A stretch of DNA of 64,000 bases from Brevipalpus yothersi (GCA_003956705.1 QZCP01000040.1:63437-127436); one strand, 5' to 3'; numbered from the stretch's first letter, positions 11,755-27,200 are shown. Made by a program: numbers and translations. Notes: generated by a model not told the origin, from the sequence alone.

Positions 11755-14700
11755 TCTCTTCCTCTCTCAATCAACTCATGATAGAAGAGATGGATACAAT
11801 TTGATAACATGACTTGGATGTGTGTGTATGTATTTGAATATAGCTATACAGTCTCGTGTCCCCATTAGCTTGCTTGTGTGTCTGAATCCAGTAGAAATCA
11901 GCTGTTTACAGCCACTGGACGAGATAATGAGAAAACAAGAAGAAGATGAGGTTGTGAGATGATAACAGGAGAAATAAAATGAAACCGCAAGTCAACTTCT
12001 TAGGAGAGAGCATTTCATTGATAAAACACTTGGATAAGTTAACATAAAGCCTAGATAAGAATGAGACTTAATTCATCCAAAAAACAAGAAGAAAAAAATA
12101 CTTAGATCTTGGAATAGATCAGAAGAATCGAGATTATAAGCAGATTTCTAATGGAATCAAATGGAATCAAATGGTCTCCGAGCACTTCGATGCTTCCGAA
12201 GTTCAGTATATTTCGAAAAATCATTTTCGCATTCGTCGAAGTTAGAAAAGATGTGCTCGATATTGTCTCAATGGAAGGTTGATGATCATAGAAGAAACGT
12301 TTATTGATAAATCATTTGTGATCATGGCAAAGCTGACATGTTCAATAGTGCTCAGACATTCTATTTCGCCTCCTGATATGCCCATAAATACTGAGAAACA
12401 CCGATTTAAACCTCGAAAAAGTTGCAACATCAACAGTTTTCATTTCAAACTTTTTTTCTCTCGATAATCCTGTTGATACATTCAAAGAGTTTTCCCAACT
12501 TTTTTGAAGTTGAATAGGAAAAAAATAGGCTAAGCTCCAATTTTTGGAAGGTGTCAAAAGATTTACTTGCGCAACTTACTCCCTACAACTATCACTTTGA
12601 CAATATATTGTACACTATTGGCATTCTGTAATCTGATAAAGTTCTGGATAGCCCAAAGGCAAGGTATCAGCCTTGAGCTTTGATATGTGTATATTTGTGT
12701 GCAACAATAGTCCACATTTTCCAAAATACAAGACACCCTTGATGTTTAAACATACCCATATGGATATGTATATGTGCATATTGATAAAAGAAGAATAAAG
12801 TTATTATATTATAATATTAAGGGGTGAATAAAGTTGATAACGAAAAAGAATGCATGTGTAAATACACAATAGTGTCAGTATGTATTCCATCCAATAGAGG
12901 TATAACATATACATTGATCATCTTCCTCCCACCAAAATGATTGACTCTATTTGACAAGAGCTATGGAAAGTAGCCTACTCTGACACTGTTGGAACTATGA
13001 ATATTCATTTTACATATTGAATATATCTATTCATTGAATAGCCATCATATGCACATACACACACACCACCCACTGATCACTGACGCCCTTTCCACTCATA
13101 TATGTACATGTATATATATATACTTTCACCATGCATACAGTGTACAAGGTATGGTGTATTTTGTTCATTGAAAGATGAAGGCGGATAAATTTTTCAGTAT
13201 TCAGTATGTATATGTGTGTGTCTGTATACACATGATGATGGAAATCCTGGTGATATATATTCACATGTACATCTAACATGTTGCTGCTGAAAAGTGAAAA
13301 CGGAGGGCAAAGTGAATGGGCTTAGAAAAATTGAAAGTTTACCTTTCCAAGAAAAAAAAATGCTTTTTTCTCCTCTTCTATCAATGAATAGATGGCATTT
13401 TGAAGTAAACATTCTATTTCATCATCATTCCAGGAACTCAGCATACATATAGATGTACATGCATGTGGACTATACCTCATCTACTTCCTGTTCCATCTCT
13501 GGTTGTGTTCACAGTTCTTCAATCAAAAATTTTGAAATTTTCAAGATGACGAGAAGATGCCCTTGCTTCAATAAGAAATGAGGATTCTTCTTTCGAGAAT
13601 GGCATTAGTTTTATGGGAATACATTTGTTGAAAAAGGGAAAGCACACTTATGGTCAATCTTCTTCTATCAGACTTCTTTAACAAATCTATTTCATTCGAG
13701 AAGAAAGTAATGAAGAGAAAGAGAAAGAGAACGAATTCTGTTTGAATTTTCGATTCATGATTGAACGAAGAGTGTTGATATTTTCTTTCATGATTTCTAT
13801 CCTGTTTTATATTTTTGAGCTCCATTTCTAGGTTTAAAAGGCTCCAAATACATAAAATATTGCTGCAAAAAAGGGGGGGAATATCGTCAACAAGCTCAAG
13901 TCTTCAATGAACTCTCCTCTCTCTTTGACACCTCATCAGCATCCATACGGTGCGTATAATGTATACATGTTATGCATTTGTGTTTGAGTAGCAAGTTAAT
14001 GCAAAAAATCAAAGGCTTCCTTCTGCAATCAAGTGCATATAGCCGAAGTGGTAGCCTTTTGAGTTCAAAGTTCGTATTCAGAGGTCCTCGAGAAATTGGA
14101 GATAAACATTTGCGTTAACGAGCATGTGAAGGGCAATCAGGCTCGTTATGTGCATCTATTTACCATTTTCAATGGTATCGCATAATATCAGAATCGAGAA
14201 GCAGAAGGAGGAGGTGATGGAGGTGGTGAATGGGAAGAAGTAAAACTTTTACAAGCATACTATACTTTGTAGTGTACAAGTAGTTGGGCAAAATTTTCCA
14301 GGTTTCTCTCTCTCTCTCTCTATGGGAAGTTTACTTATTTATTCAATAAACTAAATCATGTGGCAGCAGCAATATTCCAAGAGCCATAGGGAAATGAAGC
14401 CCTTGCATGATTACTTTCATGTCACTTCTTAATCATATACAGTCTCTCAAATATATTCTCTCTCTATTTCACTATTCCGTTCTCGATGGGGTTGCTTGGA
14501 GGGATCAAAAGAGGTATGTATATGCACAGGAAAAATTTGGTGATACACTTTTTTGGGCCTATGTACCATGAATTCATGTGTATAGTGTTCCAATAGTTTA
14601 TATTGATAAAACAAACTGTTGATTGGCAGCTGGATTGGTGAGAGCTTGCTATTACAGTTCTCATATAGAGTGCCTGAAAAAAACCAAATAAAAAGAATTG

Positions 14701-14889
14701 TGTGTATATGGATCATCAATTGCCGTTATGTATTGATGAGGTGTATCCGGAGGGAAGGAAGGATATTTATATTCTCTTCTTTTTTTTGATCATGAATTGT
14801 TTTTTATTTATGCACTAATATTGGCCAATTGAATTTGCTTGATTCCCACACACCTTCATTCCACCCATTTTTTCTGTTACTTCTCTTTT

Positions 14890-14924
14890 TCTTCCTCTTC
14901 TTCTTCTTCTTCTTCTTCTTCTTC
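14890..14924. repeat. (CTT)n microsatellite
   Basis: About ten copies of a TTC/CTT trinucleotide; a similar shorter CTT tract lies near 18910-18935. Confidence 0.9.
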
Positions 14925-16662
14925 ACTCATTCCGCCACCCATCATCAACTATTATTATGTAAACCATACTTCACCAAGATCTATGGCAACAAATTCATTT
15001 TGGATGCAAGAGAACAAAAAAAAGAGAAACTTGTGAGAAAGGTGAAAATTGTATGTGTACTGAGGTAACAGTATATACACACTTATACAGCTATTGAAGT
15101 AATATTATGCACGTTACTCTATAATTATCAGCATTCCTAATCACCACTTGAATTGTATTTCTGATTAGACCATAGGGGAAAATTAGAATAAAGATTGAGA
15201 ATATAAGATGGGCTAACATTTGAGATGGAAAGAGAGAGAGAGAAGAAGGAAACTTTGGTGATGGATGAGTGAATCTTATTGCCATTCTTTTTTTCTCTCT
15301 CTCTCTCTCTCTCTCTCTCACTTAATAGAAAATGGAGGAGAAATTTTTTCCCAAAAAACCCAGGAACCAGTGGATATGCAGATTCATTATTATTATTATC
15401 AAGCTCTTAGAAAACATCGTTAAAATGTAATTCGGTGAACAGTTTGAGATGGAGAGAATGAAATGAGATAATCATCTGAGCGTAAATCAAGAGGATGTAC
15501 AATACACACACAATGAATACACACACATAGACTATAAGCTAGTGTTTGTATGCCTGATTCTGATGATTATTATCAACAGATATTTGGTGAGAGAGAGGGA
15601 AAAAATTCTCCTCATCTTATCTTTGATTAAAATACTCATAATCTGTGTTGAGGGAATGTTGGTGCACAAAAAACTTTTCGATTCTCTGAACAGTTTTTCA
15701 TTTAATCTGCCTATTTCTAGCAATTTTTATGGCAACAAAAAAACACTGGCAACAATTTGAAACATTATCATAATCTGAGAATTAGAATCACCTCCTAACA
15801 ATAAACATGGAACAATTTATAAATGATAAGATGATTAAAACACATGAATTACTTCCCAGGATTTTCATGGACCCAATCCTTTTTTCTCCACTCTCATCAC
15901 ACACCATTTCGGATTATTTTGCCCTTATTTTACATACATAATCACAGTCTTTACAGGGTCTGGAATCCCAGCATTCTTTTGATCCAAAATAATCGCGATA
16001 TCAATTCATGAATCTCAATCTCACTCTGGTATATTGTCCATCTCTTCCCTGGATGCGAAGAGATGTAGAAATAAGATGGATGAAAAAGGATGGAGAGACA
16101 GATAGAAAGGATGAAAGGAAGAGAGAGAGAGATAGAGATAGAGAGCAAAAACAGCAAAAATAACAAGGTTGCTGTGCGTAGTGCATAGTGAACAAGAGAG
16201 AATAAGATTTACACATAAAGTAAGCAAGCATCAGCAGTTTAATGAGTGTTCGCCTCAAGTAAAGGGATCACCATTTGCATATTCAAAACATTTAACCCAG
16301 TAGAAAAGAATAATGATGATGGCAGTGATTATGCAGCAAACATTTTTGCCATTGGTGGAAGCCTATTTGCCAACCCTACAGCCTTACCGAGGTCAGGGGT
16401 TGAGGTCTCTCTCTCTTTCTTTCTTTCTTTCCATACCGTCAATATTAATTCTCTCCTCTATCAACACATACACACACAACTCAAATTAGTATTGCTCATA
16501 TATACAGTATTATGGATCGTGTTGAAAAGCTTGCAAAAATATGAACCTTTTACTGCTTGTTTTACTTTATCCTCATCTTTTCTCTGCTCTCTGCATCTCT
16601 GCATCTCTCTTCCCTCTCAATCTCACTTTTGTACTTAACTTATGCTATCATCTTCATCACCT

Positions 16663-16664
<2 letters not shown>

Positions 16665-16724
<60 letters not shown>
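16665..16724. repeat. (CT)n microsatellite, 60 bp
   Basis: Uninterrupted CT array in the long intron. Confidence 0.98.
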
Positions 16725-16727
<3 letters not shown>

Positions 16728-17338
16728 TTCGTAAGTCTCCATCAGAATACATGAAGCTCTTGAATACACATCTACTCTATTTCTTCATCAATTCTCTCTT
16801 TTCTCTTCCACAGATTCTTTCATGCTCAATCGAAAAAAAGAGGCTAAATTTTATGCTCAACCAAGTAGATTCAAATATTATCATCCTCTAATGGGAGAAG
16901 AGAGAGAGCCAAAATTTGATCAAATTATTTTTCATCATTTTCTTTCTTCTCATTGACTTTATCTTGATTCATTTTCATCACTTTTCCTGGTTTACATGAG
17001 TGCAAGATCATCATGAGAGGAGAGAACAATTTACACATGGAGATAGTCGATGGCTCTCGCCTCCACTTCCTTCTTCTTTCGAATGCAGAATGGAATCAGG
17101 AAGAAGAGAGGCTTGAAATCGATAGCTAATGGAGAAGAAACATCATCATCAATTCGAAAAAGGAGTAGAAAAGAGCCAGCAAAACCTCAGCATCAATGTG
17201 AGAACAAGAAAGAGTTAATAGCGAAAAGATGAGAATGATGTTCATGGATGAAGATATGAGAAAGTATTTCTCCCAAATTAAGTCTGTAATCTGAAAATGA
17301 CCATGGAGCAAAAATAATTTCAATACATATACCATGTA

Positions 17339-18031
17339 CAGGGTGTCCCAATATTAACGCTAGAAATCTAAAAATCTTTAAAAGCTCAGAAAAAAAGAAG
17401 GACGAGAGGTATAGCTACAGCATTTGGTAGCTTTGTGAAGCATACAAGAGAGTTCAATAAATAGTGCTTTGAAGAGGATAGCTCACACTCAGGGGGGTGA
17501 AAAGGGGGAGTCAAAATGACTACAATTGATCCCTATAGAGCTACCATGTCCGAGAAAATTTTCCCATATCTGCTTAAAATCTCCTAAATTCCATTTTAAA
17601 TTGTTGGAAAATGCTCAGATAACTATTTAGAATATTTCATACCATTTTCATTCATGTCGGCGGTCATTTCAGCAAGAACGAAAAATTGAGTCGAATTTTT
17701 CGTGGATTCTCTTCGAGTTTCTCTGATCTAATAATGTTCTAATGGGGCTTTCGACTATTTTTTCTATTCGAATAGTATCAGTACTCTATTCTAATCAGTT
17801 TGATGTGCTTTTCATTGAAATCGGATGACTATCGACGAAAAATTCTTAAAATGACCTGAAGAGCGGGAAGTGGCCTGAAAATCAGTATGGTAGTGATAAA
17901 TCAGAATTTTTGCCATGAAAACCATTTTTATGATCACTGTTCTGAAGCCATCAAAATTACAGAACTCTAGCTCTTCTGTGAAAAAAGTTATAGCTGATCA
18001 AAAAATCTAGGGTTAATTTTGGGACACCCTG
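17339..18031. mobile_element. Non-autonomous DNA transposon (MITE-like), TA target duplication, 693 bp
   Basis: The two ends are inverted repeats. The left end reads CAGGGTGTCCCAA then T then ATTAAC. The right end, reverse-complemented, reads CAGGGTGTCCCAA then A then ATTAAC. About 24 of the first 26 bases match (differences at positions 14 and 21). Each end is bordered by TA (17337-17338 and 18032-18033), as expected for a TA target-site duplication. No transposase frame is present inside, so the element would need an enzyme supplied elsewhere. TA duplication with CAGGGTG-type ends fits the IS630/Tc1/mariner group, though other TA-inserting families are possible. Confidence 0.85.
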
Positions 18032-18487
18032 TATATTCATGTGAACATTTCCACATCAAGGTCATGATGGAAGCTTTTTATCAATCTTACTTTCTCTCTC
18101 TCTCTATTTCCCCTTCTCATGTATGAATGTGATTATTCAGACGTGTGTCCCATACATTAGGCTTGAATCTTTTCATGATCATTCTAGCATTATTTTTTTC
18201 CTGAATTTTCTTCCATACTAAGAAGTCTAGTATATGTATATATATATATATTTGATCAAAGCATTCTCAAAGTGATGAATGTTCTTCTCTTCTCCCTCAT
18301 TTGAATTCTTTCATGTTTATTGGTTTTTCCATGGGCATAACTTTATCCTTCTTCCTTCACCTCCTTCCTTGCATCAAGAATCACTCTCCCATCATTCTCT
18401 CTCGCTCCAGCATCTTAGTCCCAATTCATCCAGACAATATTTGAAGTGGGGCATTCAAGTGAGAAAGAAATTGAGCATGATAAAATC

Positions 18488-18518
<31 letters not shown>

Positions 18519-21490
18519 AGGAGAAAGAGTCCGAGAGACCGGATACCGGAGATGGAAATTCAGCTGGGTATATCCTTCTCACCCTTTCAATGAGCTTTTT
18601 ATCGACCATAAAACCCATTTGATGGGCAACAAAAATATGTGAGATAAAATCCCTACTCTTTCTCGCCCTTTCTTTCTCTCTCTTCCTCGAGAATGCAACC
18701 AATACAGCATTCATGGTGGTACGAAGTGGAAAATTGAATACTTTCCGATCATCCACAGGGTTGCATAAAGTTCCAGCTTCAGAAAAGAGCTTCTCACAAA
18801 AGGCATGCTGTTATTCGAGTAAGAAGCCTCAAGAGAAGTATAAGAATATCATCTTCTCCATGAAAATGTTTCTCAACGGACCCCCTTGATACCTACTCTC
18901 TCTCTCTCTCTTCTTCTTCTTCTTCTTCTTCTTCCTTTTCCCTGGAAAAAACAACCGAATAAATCTGAGCTTCAAATCTTATGATCCAAAAAAAATCAGA
19001 AGTGGAAAAGCATCAAAATGCTAGTAAAAAAAAATATGTGTATATACTGTGTGAAGAGCATGAAACAATAGAGCCATTCCTATTCAGGTAAAAATTTGAT
19101 GGCCTCACTTCCTTATTTTCTTTTTCTTTATTCCCAAAATATCTCACATTTGAGCTGGAAGTAAATATGTTTATCGTTTGGCTGATTTTTTCCCTCCCTC
19201 TTCATGGCATCCAGACACTTTTATCCGAATTTATGCATCTCAATAGTGTGTCGGTTATATGCGGAAGAGAGAGAGATTCAAAATTACCTTGAATCAGATG
19301 AATCTGATCGAAACAGGATGGCTATAGAATATCCTATGATACACATAGCATCATTCAAAACGCCTTCTGAATAAACACTGGTCCACTCTTGTGTATATCT
19401 ATAGAAAATAATTCCAATAAAGCGAGCTTTATCTCAACCGAAACTGATCGATTTCTTACGATATTCTCCATCTATTTTTGCATAGGAAAGAGGATATGCT
19501 TGTTTTGGATTGATATAATAAATATATACAAGTAAACTTCCAGTGAGTAAAACAAACAGCTAGCTTCTCCTTTTTCATTTGAATTCAATCATATATAGTA
19601 TTGCGCAATATATATGTATATATGTATTGGCTCAAAAATAGATAGCATTTCAGGGGCTCCTATTACCCTGCAATAGGAACCAGAAAATCTAGATAGATGT
19701 GATGTGTGCTAGTATGTATATATATATACATGAACTTGGGGAAGTTTAAAAGTGTTTCCACCTGATATTTATCTAGCAAATAGGTAACAAAAACAATCAG
19801 CCAAAGGTGAAAATGTTTCTCCCAAATGAAGATAAATGTGAGGAATAGAGAAAGCAATGAATAGGAAAAGAAAGTATCATTATAATTAGTTGTCAACATA
19901 CGATCGAATAGAAACATTAGAAGAGATAGAAAGATAGATAGAAGGAGGATGGAGAAAAAAAAACACGATCGACAACATCCCATGAAACTTCATCACTACA
20001 TGTAAGAAGTTGAATTGATGAAGAAAATGTATATACACTCATGGAAGAGGAAAAGATAGAGAATACATCAATGGTAAGCGTGCCTCGACTCAAATTGTTA
20101 CTGTCACTACTCATTTATTCCCATTCGCTTTCCGGTAGATCGGATGACAACCCCAGCATCACTGATGCTGAGCTACCATACTATGTATCCTAAGAGAGTG
20201 AACAAGTTATGTGTCACAAGAATAGTAGCAGTTGTTGTTCTAGTTGGTGGATGCTTGCCTATTGACTTTATTGTATATATGAAGCAGAATAAAGAAAAGT
20301 CTCTCTGTAAACGATGCATTGGAACAAGATATCAGAGTGAACCGCAAAAATTGTAACTGAATATCTGACTATTCTAACAGCTTGGCATCGGTCTTTGGAA
20401 ACAATGATTCTCTTTTTTCTCTCTCTCTCTCGCTTTTGGTCCATAAGCAACAAAAAATAACCAAAATCAGAGGAGACAAGATGATGGTATATTCTGACAT
20501 GTAATGGAAAAATAATGCACCACAAGCATAAATAGAGAGAAAGAGGGAATGAAAATGGTTCCTCTTCTCCATTGGATTCATGTGGAAACATCAACCAGTA
20601 AACATGATATTCACAGTTGCTCATGGAAAGGATCGAACATGAAGAGAGAGAGAGAGATGGAATTTTTTTTCTTTTCGAGTGTAAGCTTATGAATGGATCG
20701 ATTGAATCATTCTGAACCGATTTGGGGAGGAAAAGAATATTGGATACTCTAAATGCTGACCTTTGGAATTCACTATGATGATGAATATTTTTCATCAATT
20801 GACTTTCACATCACTTGCATCACAAACAAATAAAAAATCTAATCTCTTCCTCTCTTCTCCTCTTCTCTTCATTATTTCTCATTTTATCATTCAGCTTCTG
20901 TCCTCACGCCTCACAAAACCATTTGATTTGCTGTTAAGTGCTCTAAGTGTATGCCCAGAGAGCTGCTTGTATGTATGTGTATGTGTGAAAAGAGGAAAAA
21001 TACGAATCAAAGAAACATCCCAATGAGGATGCCTCTTGTCCTCATCTTTTTTCTCCCTTCTATTCCTACTATGACTCTTAACCATAAGAGCTGGAGATTG
21101 TTGAGATTCATGGCAGAATCTGAATCCATACTCAACTGTGGCCTGCTTCAGCTCTTCACCTCTTATTCCTCCATCAACTTGCATTGTCGGTCAAACTTGT
21201 GGATCTATTTGAATCAAGAGTGTGCCTAAGCCCAATGGAAAGTGAAGGAATAACTTGGTGATGAAGAGAATCAAAGGAATAGTCCAGGTGAAGACTTTCG
21301 CAATCATCAAGTTTTATCATTATATTGTGTGCCTGTGTGTGTATGTGTGTGTGCTACACTAATGACATACAAAGCTGCTTATATCACAGAAACAGCAGGA
21401 AAAATAGTAAGTGTGAAGAGATGGACCAAGAGTCAAATAAAGGGACAAAGGATCAAAGATCATGGCAAAAGAGAAAAGATAGAAAGTAGT

Positions 21491-21493
<3 letters not shown>

Positions 21494-21530
<37 letters not shown>
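21494..21530. repeat. (CT)n microsatellite, 37 bp
   Basis: CT array in the long intron. Confidence 0.97.
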
Positions 21531-21533
<3 letters not shown>

Positions 21534-21923
21534 CTGTACATCTTTCTCTTATTTTTGCTCCTTTTACTTGAATCTTAGCTTTCATCTTTATCTATTTTCT
21601 CTCTCTCTCTCTCTTCATGTATTCTCTTTCTCACTTCAACTGAATGTATATATCGTGGAATGGCGAGAAGAATTGGGCAAGTTGATTGAGAGCAAGGTAA
21701 ACAAGTCAACCGGATAGAGTGAATGGAGCCTCGTGCTTGGAATTTGGAACAACTTTCATCCATAAGTAGTGGAAACTGAATGCAAGTGAAACTGGGTAAA
21801 CACACACTTGCTTATAGAGAGAAAGAGAGAGAGATAGAGATAGAGACATTGGAATTGTTTCGCTCTGTGATGATAGAATAGGAATATTCCCACAAAGCAA
21901 TAGGATGATGAGTAAAGGAGAAA

Positions 21924-21930
<7 letters not shown>

Positions 21931-21998
<68 letters not shown>
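21931..21998. repeat. (GA)n microsatellite, about 68 bp
   Basis: A 60-bp perfect AG array with a short GGAGAGAG extension. It lies about 400 bp from an opposite-orientation CT array (21494-21530), so the two could pair in a transcript. Confidence 0.97.
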
Positions 21999-21999
<1 letters not shown>

Positions 22000-22953
22000 A
22001 ATCGGAAGCAATAAAACGTCGCACAAATTTTCTTCCAAATGATTATTTCTTCAGCCTACACTTAGGGTTGAAGCATACAGAGAGTTATCATCTTTGAACA
22101 AAAAGAGAGCATAAAAGTTGAGAGCGAATAAGTGAGAGCGAAAGAGAGAGATTACGAAATAGAAAGGTGAAGAAAACACAAAAAGTTTGCTCTGCAGGAT
22201 GTAATACTGTTACTAATTGAAATATTGTATCTAATTTTATCTTCAATTGTGAGTCTCAATGCTTGCACCTTATAATGAGCGCAAGTTAACTATTTTTTGA
22301 AATGGAGAGCAAAACAAATGAGAATGAGAATTTTTCAGTAAACTTTGGCAGCATTGTGCAACAATTCACTACACATTTCCCTGAGGCTGATATTCTCCGG
22401 GAAAAAGAAAAACAAAAAGATCAAAACAAAGAAAGTTATGATAAGAATGATGACTTCCTTGTGGTCGTATTGTGATGAAGAGAGGATGAAATGCTTGGAA
22501 AAGAGAGAGAGAGATGATGAGTGAGTTAAAGGAGAAGAGGATCATTCACGTACGACTTTTTGTTTGCATCATTCGTATCCAGCACATAAGGATTGCCTCA
22601 TGAGACTTGATTCTTTCTCTATCTCACCATTCTCATAAAGGTGATCTGATGATATTTTTCTTCTCTCTCTCTCTCTCTCTTTCTCTCTGCTTTTCCTCTC
22701 TTCATCTGCTTTATTTCCCTCTTCTTCTCCTTCTTCATCTCTACAGAATTCACCACTCAAAGGTGAAAATAGAGCCATGACTAAGGCAACCGAAATGTGA
22801 GGACAATCCAATTGCCTCTCATTGAATTTCGATACCATTCTCTTTCACAACCTTTTCTCCTTACTATTCCTTCTCTGGTCAGCTCATTGAATCCGGCCTG
22901 TTTTCATCACTTCCTCTCTCTACTGTCCTTCTCATCTTCACCCAAAGCTCTCT

Positions 22954-22956
<3 letters not shown>

Positions 22957-23003
<47 letters not shown>
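22957..23003. repeat. (CT)n microsatellite, 47 bp
   Basis: Uninterrupted CT array in the long intron. Confidence 0.97.
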
Positions 23004-23009
<6 letters not shown>

Positions 23010-24544
23010 AAAGCAATTGGTGAGTTCAATCAGCAAAAGGAACGTCTCTTTGATGAGACAGATCTTTCAAGAGGTTGCCCCTTCAACTATTCACTTTATT
23101 TTTATACTTTTCTCTCTTTCCAATTCATCCTCATCTTCAGCTCTCCACCATGGACATTGGAGTTGAATAGAAAAAGTTAGGTGAAGCGTTTCTACAGGAT
23201 TATCATCACTTTTTCTCTCTTTTTATTTCTTCCTACTCTTGTTTCCATCGGTCATCTTTCTGTGAGTTTCCGCTTCTCTTTACTTCGTTCTGGGCTCTTC
23301 TATACGAGTGCAAGCTTTGGTGAGTGTTTATGAAAAAGTTTTAGCCATGAAATGGTTCTGAAGCACGAAAACTATTATATGAATGAGAGATGTTTGGGTG
23401 AACGGATGAAGAGAGGAGGAGGTGAAGAGAAATGAAAAAGAGAGTGAAAAAGATGATTCCAATGGATAAAATAAATACTGTGAATGAAACTGCTGAGGAA
23501 TCAATGATCACTATGTGAAAAACTTGATCCATCCATACATATCGAATATAAAATCTTTGAAACTTCATTGTACTGACAATAGCCATGCGAAAATGATTGA
23601 ATTATTTTTTTCTTGTTGAATTTTTAGGACTTTCTGCATTCTAAACTGTATGATAGAAAACTTCTCAATCAACTTTGATCATCAATATACCTTGAGAAGT
23701 TTTTAGTAAGATGCATATTCATGAAGTTATCCAATTTAGCTCTCAGGTCAACTCTAAAATCTCTTTCTCTTTCTTCAAGTGTAAAACCAATGCTCATCTG
23801 TATACCATTCTGGAAACAAAGCAGAAAATTTGGAGCTGATTGTTCCAAAAGATTTGAATTTAAGAGGCGAGCCTTCCTTGAATTGGGTGCTGAAAAGTCA
23901 GATAAAAAAGCAAAAAAGTGATGATTTATTGAGTAAATGATTTTCACGTTGATTATAAGCATCTATTTCTTCATAGTTTATTCTTGTATTCACTTAAGAT
24001 GAACATTTTCATAACAGCTCGCGCAACAGGAGGTCACCATACATATACACACACATACACATACAAACAAATCTACATACTTTATGCAGATTAGGTATAT
24101 TGTACTATCAGCAGAATAGAATTTTGGCCAGTACATTTGCAAGGATTGAGGGAATAAAGTTGGAAAACTGAGTGGAAGAGAGAGAGAGAGAGAGAGAGAA
24201 AGAAAAGCTAAAAGAAGAAGAGGAGAGGGAAAACTTTCCAGCGAGATTGGTAGTGAAAAGAATGATGGAAAAATAGAAAGAATGATGGTGTATAGTGGAA
24301 TTTAGAGAGTCAGCATCCGTGAAAAAGAAGAGATGAAAAGTAAGAAGAGAGATAGAGGAGAAAGAATAAAGGTGACAAATGATGATGGACTAAAGAGTGA
24401 GGATCAAAAAGATGGGTTGAGAATGTTCCTCCAGTAAAAAGAGATGATCAATGAAATTAGAAACCATAATGGTGAACATTTTAAGGGATGGATGTGGGAG
24501 CAGTAAGCAAAAAATATGAGATCAAATCATCAGAATGCTCTTTC

Positions 24545-24576
<32 letters not shown>

Positions 24577-27200
24577 GCTATTTCTTCTTGATTCTCATGT
24601 TGCTAAAGTATTGTAAACTCTTCACGAGAAGGAAAAGTGTATACATTTATTCTGAATCTCTTATTTAGACTAGCCCTCCACTTTTTGGATAACCCTTAAT
24701 ATGCCACCATCTGAGCAATCCTATTAAATTAGTTTCAAAATTTTAATCAAATTTGGTGAAATTAATTCAGTTGGAGCTGAAAATGTTCTTGCTTTTCTCT
24801 CTTTCTCTCTTTCCCTCTTTATGACCTTCTCTCTTTCATACTGTTCTCTCTCACTGTCTTTCTCTGTTGCTGAAAATAGAGAGAGAAGAGAAAGATTGAG
24901 AAGAAGAGGATGCTGCATCACACAAGATTGGCACAAACCACTGTGCGATTGCTTTTGACTATCGAACAGTTACTTTTACTCTGAACTGACAGGACGACTT
25001 AATTAAGGTAATTGAAATGCCATCGGGATTAGCGGATTGAATAGCTCTATCTTGAATGTGGAAAAAGGAAGGAATAGAGGGTGACTGAATGCGATAGAAA
25101 ATTTATTCACTTCTCATGTGGCTGGCCTCACTTTACCCTTTACCAAGTCTCCATCCTCATCTATGTAGCCTCATCTCTTCCTCTCTCTCTCTCTTTCCCT
25201 CTCTCCCTCTCTCTGGCCAACATCTCTACTGAACCCATTATCACTTCATCCCTTTCTCGCTGTCCAAATTGAATGCATTTTATTAGCCAAACCTAGCCAA
25301 TTTCCTAGTTGATCTGCCTTCGCACTCTGTATACACACACTCTCTCTCACAAACAAGCGCCACTATCTAGACCCACCTTTCATGATCTGTCCAGCATCCG
25401 TTTGATCAGTATAAGAAGAAGGGTGCATGAGAGAGAGAGAGAGAGAGAGAGCGAAAACTACATTTACATTAGGCAAGCATTTGGTACAATCTAGATGTTG
25501 GGGTAAAGCTAATCATGGAGATGGAGATAAAGACACAGAGTAGGAGGAGCTGGTCCGATTGAAATGAATGAATTTGCATGTAATCATTACGAACCAGAAA
25601 GGGTAAAGTAAGAGAGCATCAATCGACCTGCTTGCTCATTCACTTTTGCCTGCCAATTTGCATGAATTGAACGGAAGAGAACCAAAGAGAAGAGAGAAGA
25701 TGAAGATGAAGGAACAAGCAGAAGTGGTGGCAAAAGTGATGCGGTCGCTGATTGCAAGGAGGTTGGATAGATGGAACCACAATAATCATTGCTGAAACAT
25801 TTCATCTTTTGGAAAAAAGTTACGCTTACCCTACTAAATCATGATACTCATGGGAAAAAAAGATTCTAGGAGCCATTCTGATGCTTCGGAATTGGAATGT
25901 TAAAATTTTCGAGGGAATAAAAGTAGTGACAGTAGGGTTATGTTAGTTGGGAAAAAGTTGAAAAGTACCCAAAAATTTATATACATTCTAATTTATTGAA
26001 ACAAACTGACATTAGGCGGTGGAATGAGCAATAGATAGAAAGAAGATCATTGTTCAGATATGTCAGAGGAAAAGTTACAAAGTTACATGTATGCAGTTTT
26101 CATCAAGATTTATCTTCATCAACATGATACACCAGCATTATGTTAAGAAAAGAGAGCAATAAGATGAAGGAACGATCAAATTCATCGTGAGAAGCTAATA
26201 TTTTCTTACTTCTTGGCTTTCAAAATGCAACTAAATCTTTTGTACCTAAATTATTAGACATTCCTTAAGTCAACTTAGTTCTCTCTTTTGCACACAAAAT
26301 GAGTAAAAAAAAAAGAATATACATGTCTATTCTGTGACAGCATCAAAAATCTGATCATGAATCACTTGTTATCACTAACTGTTTTTTTTAAATGAGAGAG
26401 AAAAGCAAAGATAGCTTCATTCTGTCAGTTTTTATGGGATCTTCAGCTTGTAGGTTGAATCTCTCTTCAACCTCTCCTTGAATTACTCGACTATAAACTC
26501 GGAGAGAGAGAGGAATAAAAGATGAAAAAAACTAGAAAAAGAATCTTCTCTACAAGAGGTTGCTCAATTGTGTGTATGTATGAGTGCGAGAATCACATCC
26601 GAGAAAGTGATATCATGATGGATGTTATTTTAAGTGGGAAATGAATCGAGTATTGAAGAGAAGAGAGTAAAAAGAGAAGAATATCTTACTCATGTTTCTG
26701 AAAAGTTCAATTTGATGCTCTCAATAGACCAACCTCACATGATACTCACACAAATTTCAAAAAGTTTCTCTCTTTCTCCTTCTTCTTCCCAAATCATTTC
26801 AAAGAATTCCAACGGACTGTCATGACAAGACCACTCTATGAATTCTGTCAAATTGATATTGGAAAGACTCAACACAAGAAATCTAGCTGCCGTTAGCAGT
26901 GATAAATGTGGCCCGAAAGTCTGCTTGATGATGAAAAATTCTTTCTTGAAAATTGAATGATTCAATACATTGATACATAATGTGTTTCTTTGTGGAGTGG
27001 TCAGTTTTTGAATGGAAATTTTATCCAAGTTATGTGATAAAGATGAATTCTCAGCTTGAAATCAAATGATGATACACTGTATGAAGAGATATTTGCAGGC
27101 GGAAAAGAGTTGATCAACTATCGAGAAAGTAGAAAAATGATATTTTTCTGCCAATCTTTACCTCTTATTCATCAATTCTGCATTCAGTATGAAAAAGAAG

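Noticed and set aside
17050..17232. 60-codon plus-strand frame with a basic Lys/Arg-rich peptide
   Set aside because: No recognisable motif, no splice or neighbour support; typical of purine-rich intron DNA.
20144..20356. 70-codon plus-strand frame with a hydrophobic segment
   Set aside because: A single possible membrane stretch in AT-rich DNA with no family resemblance or exon boundaries.
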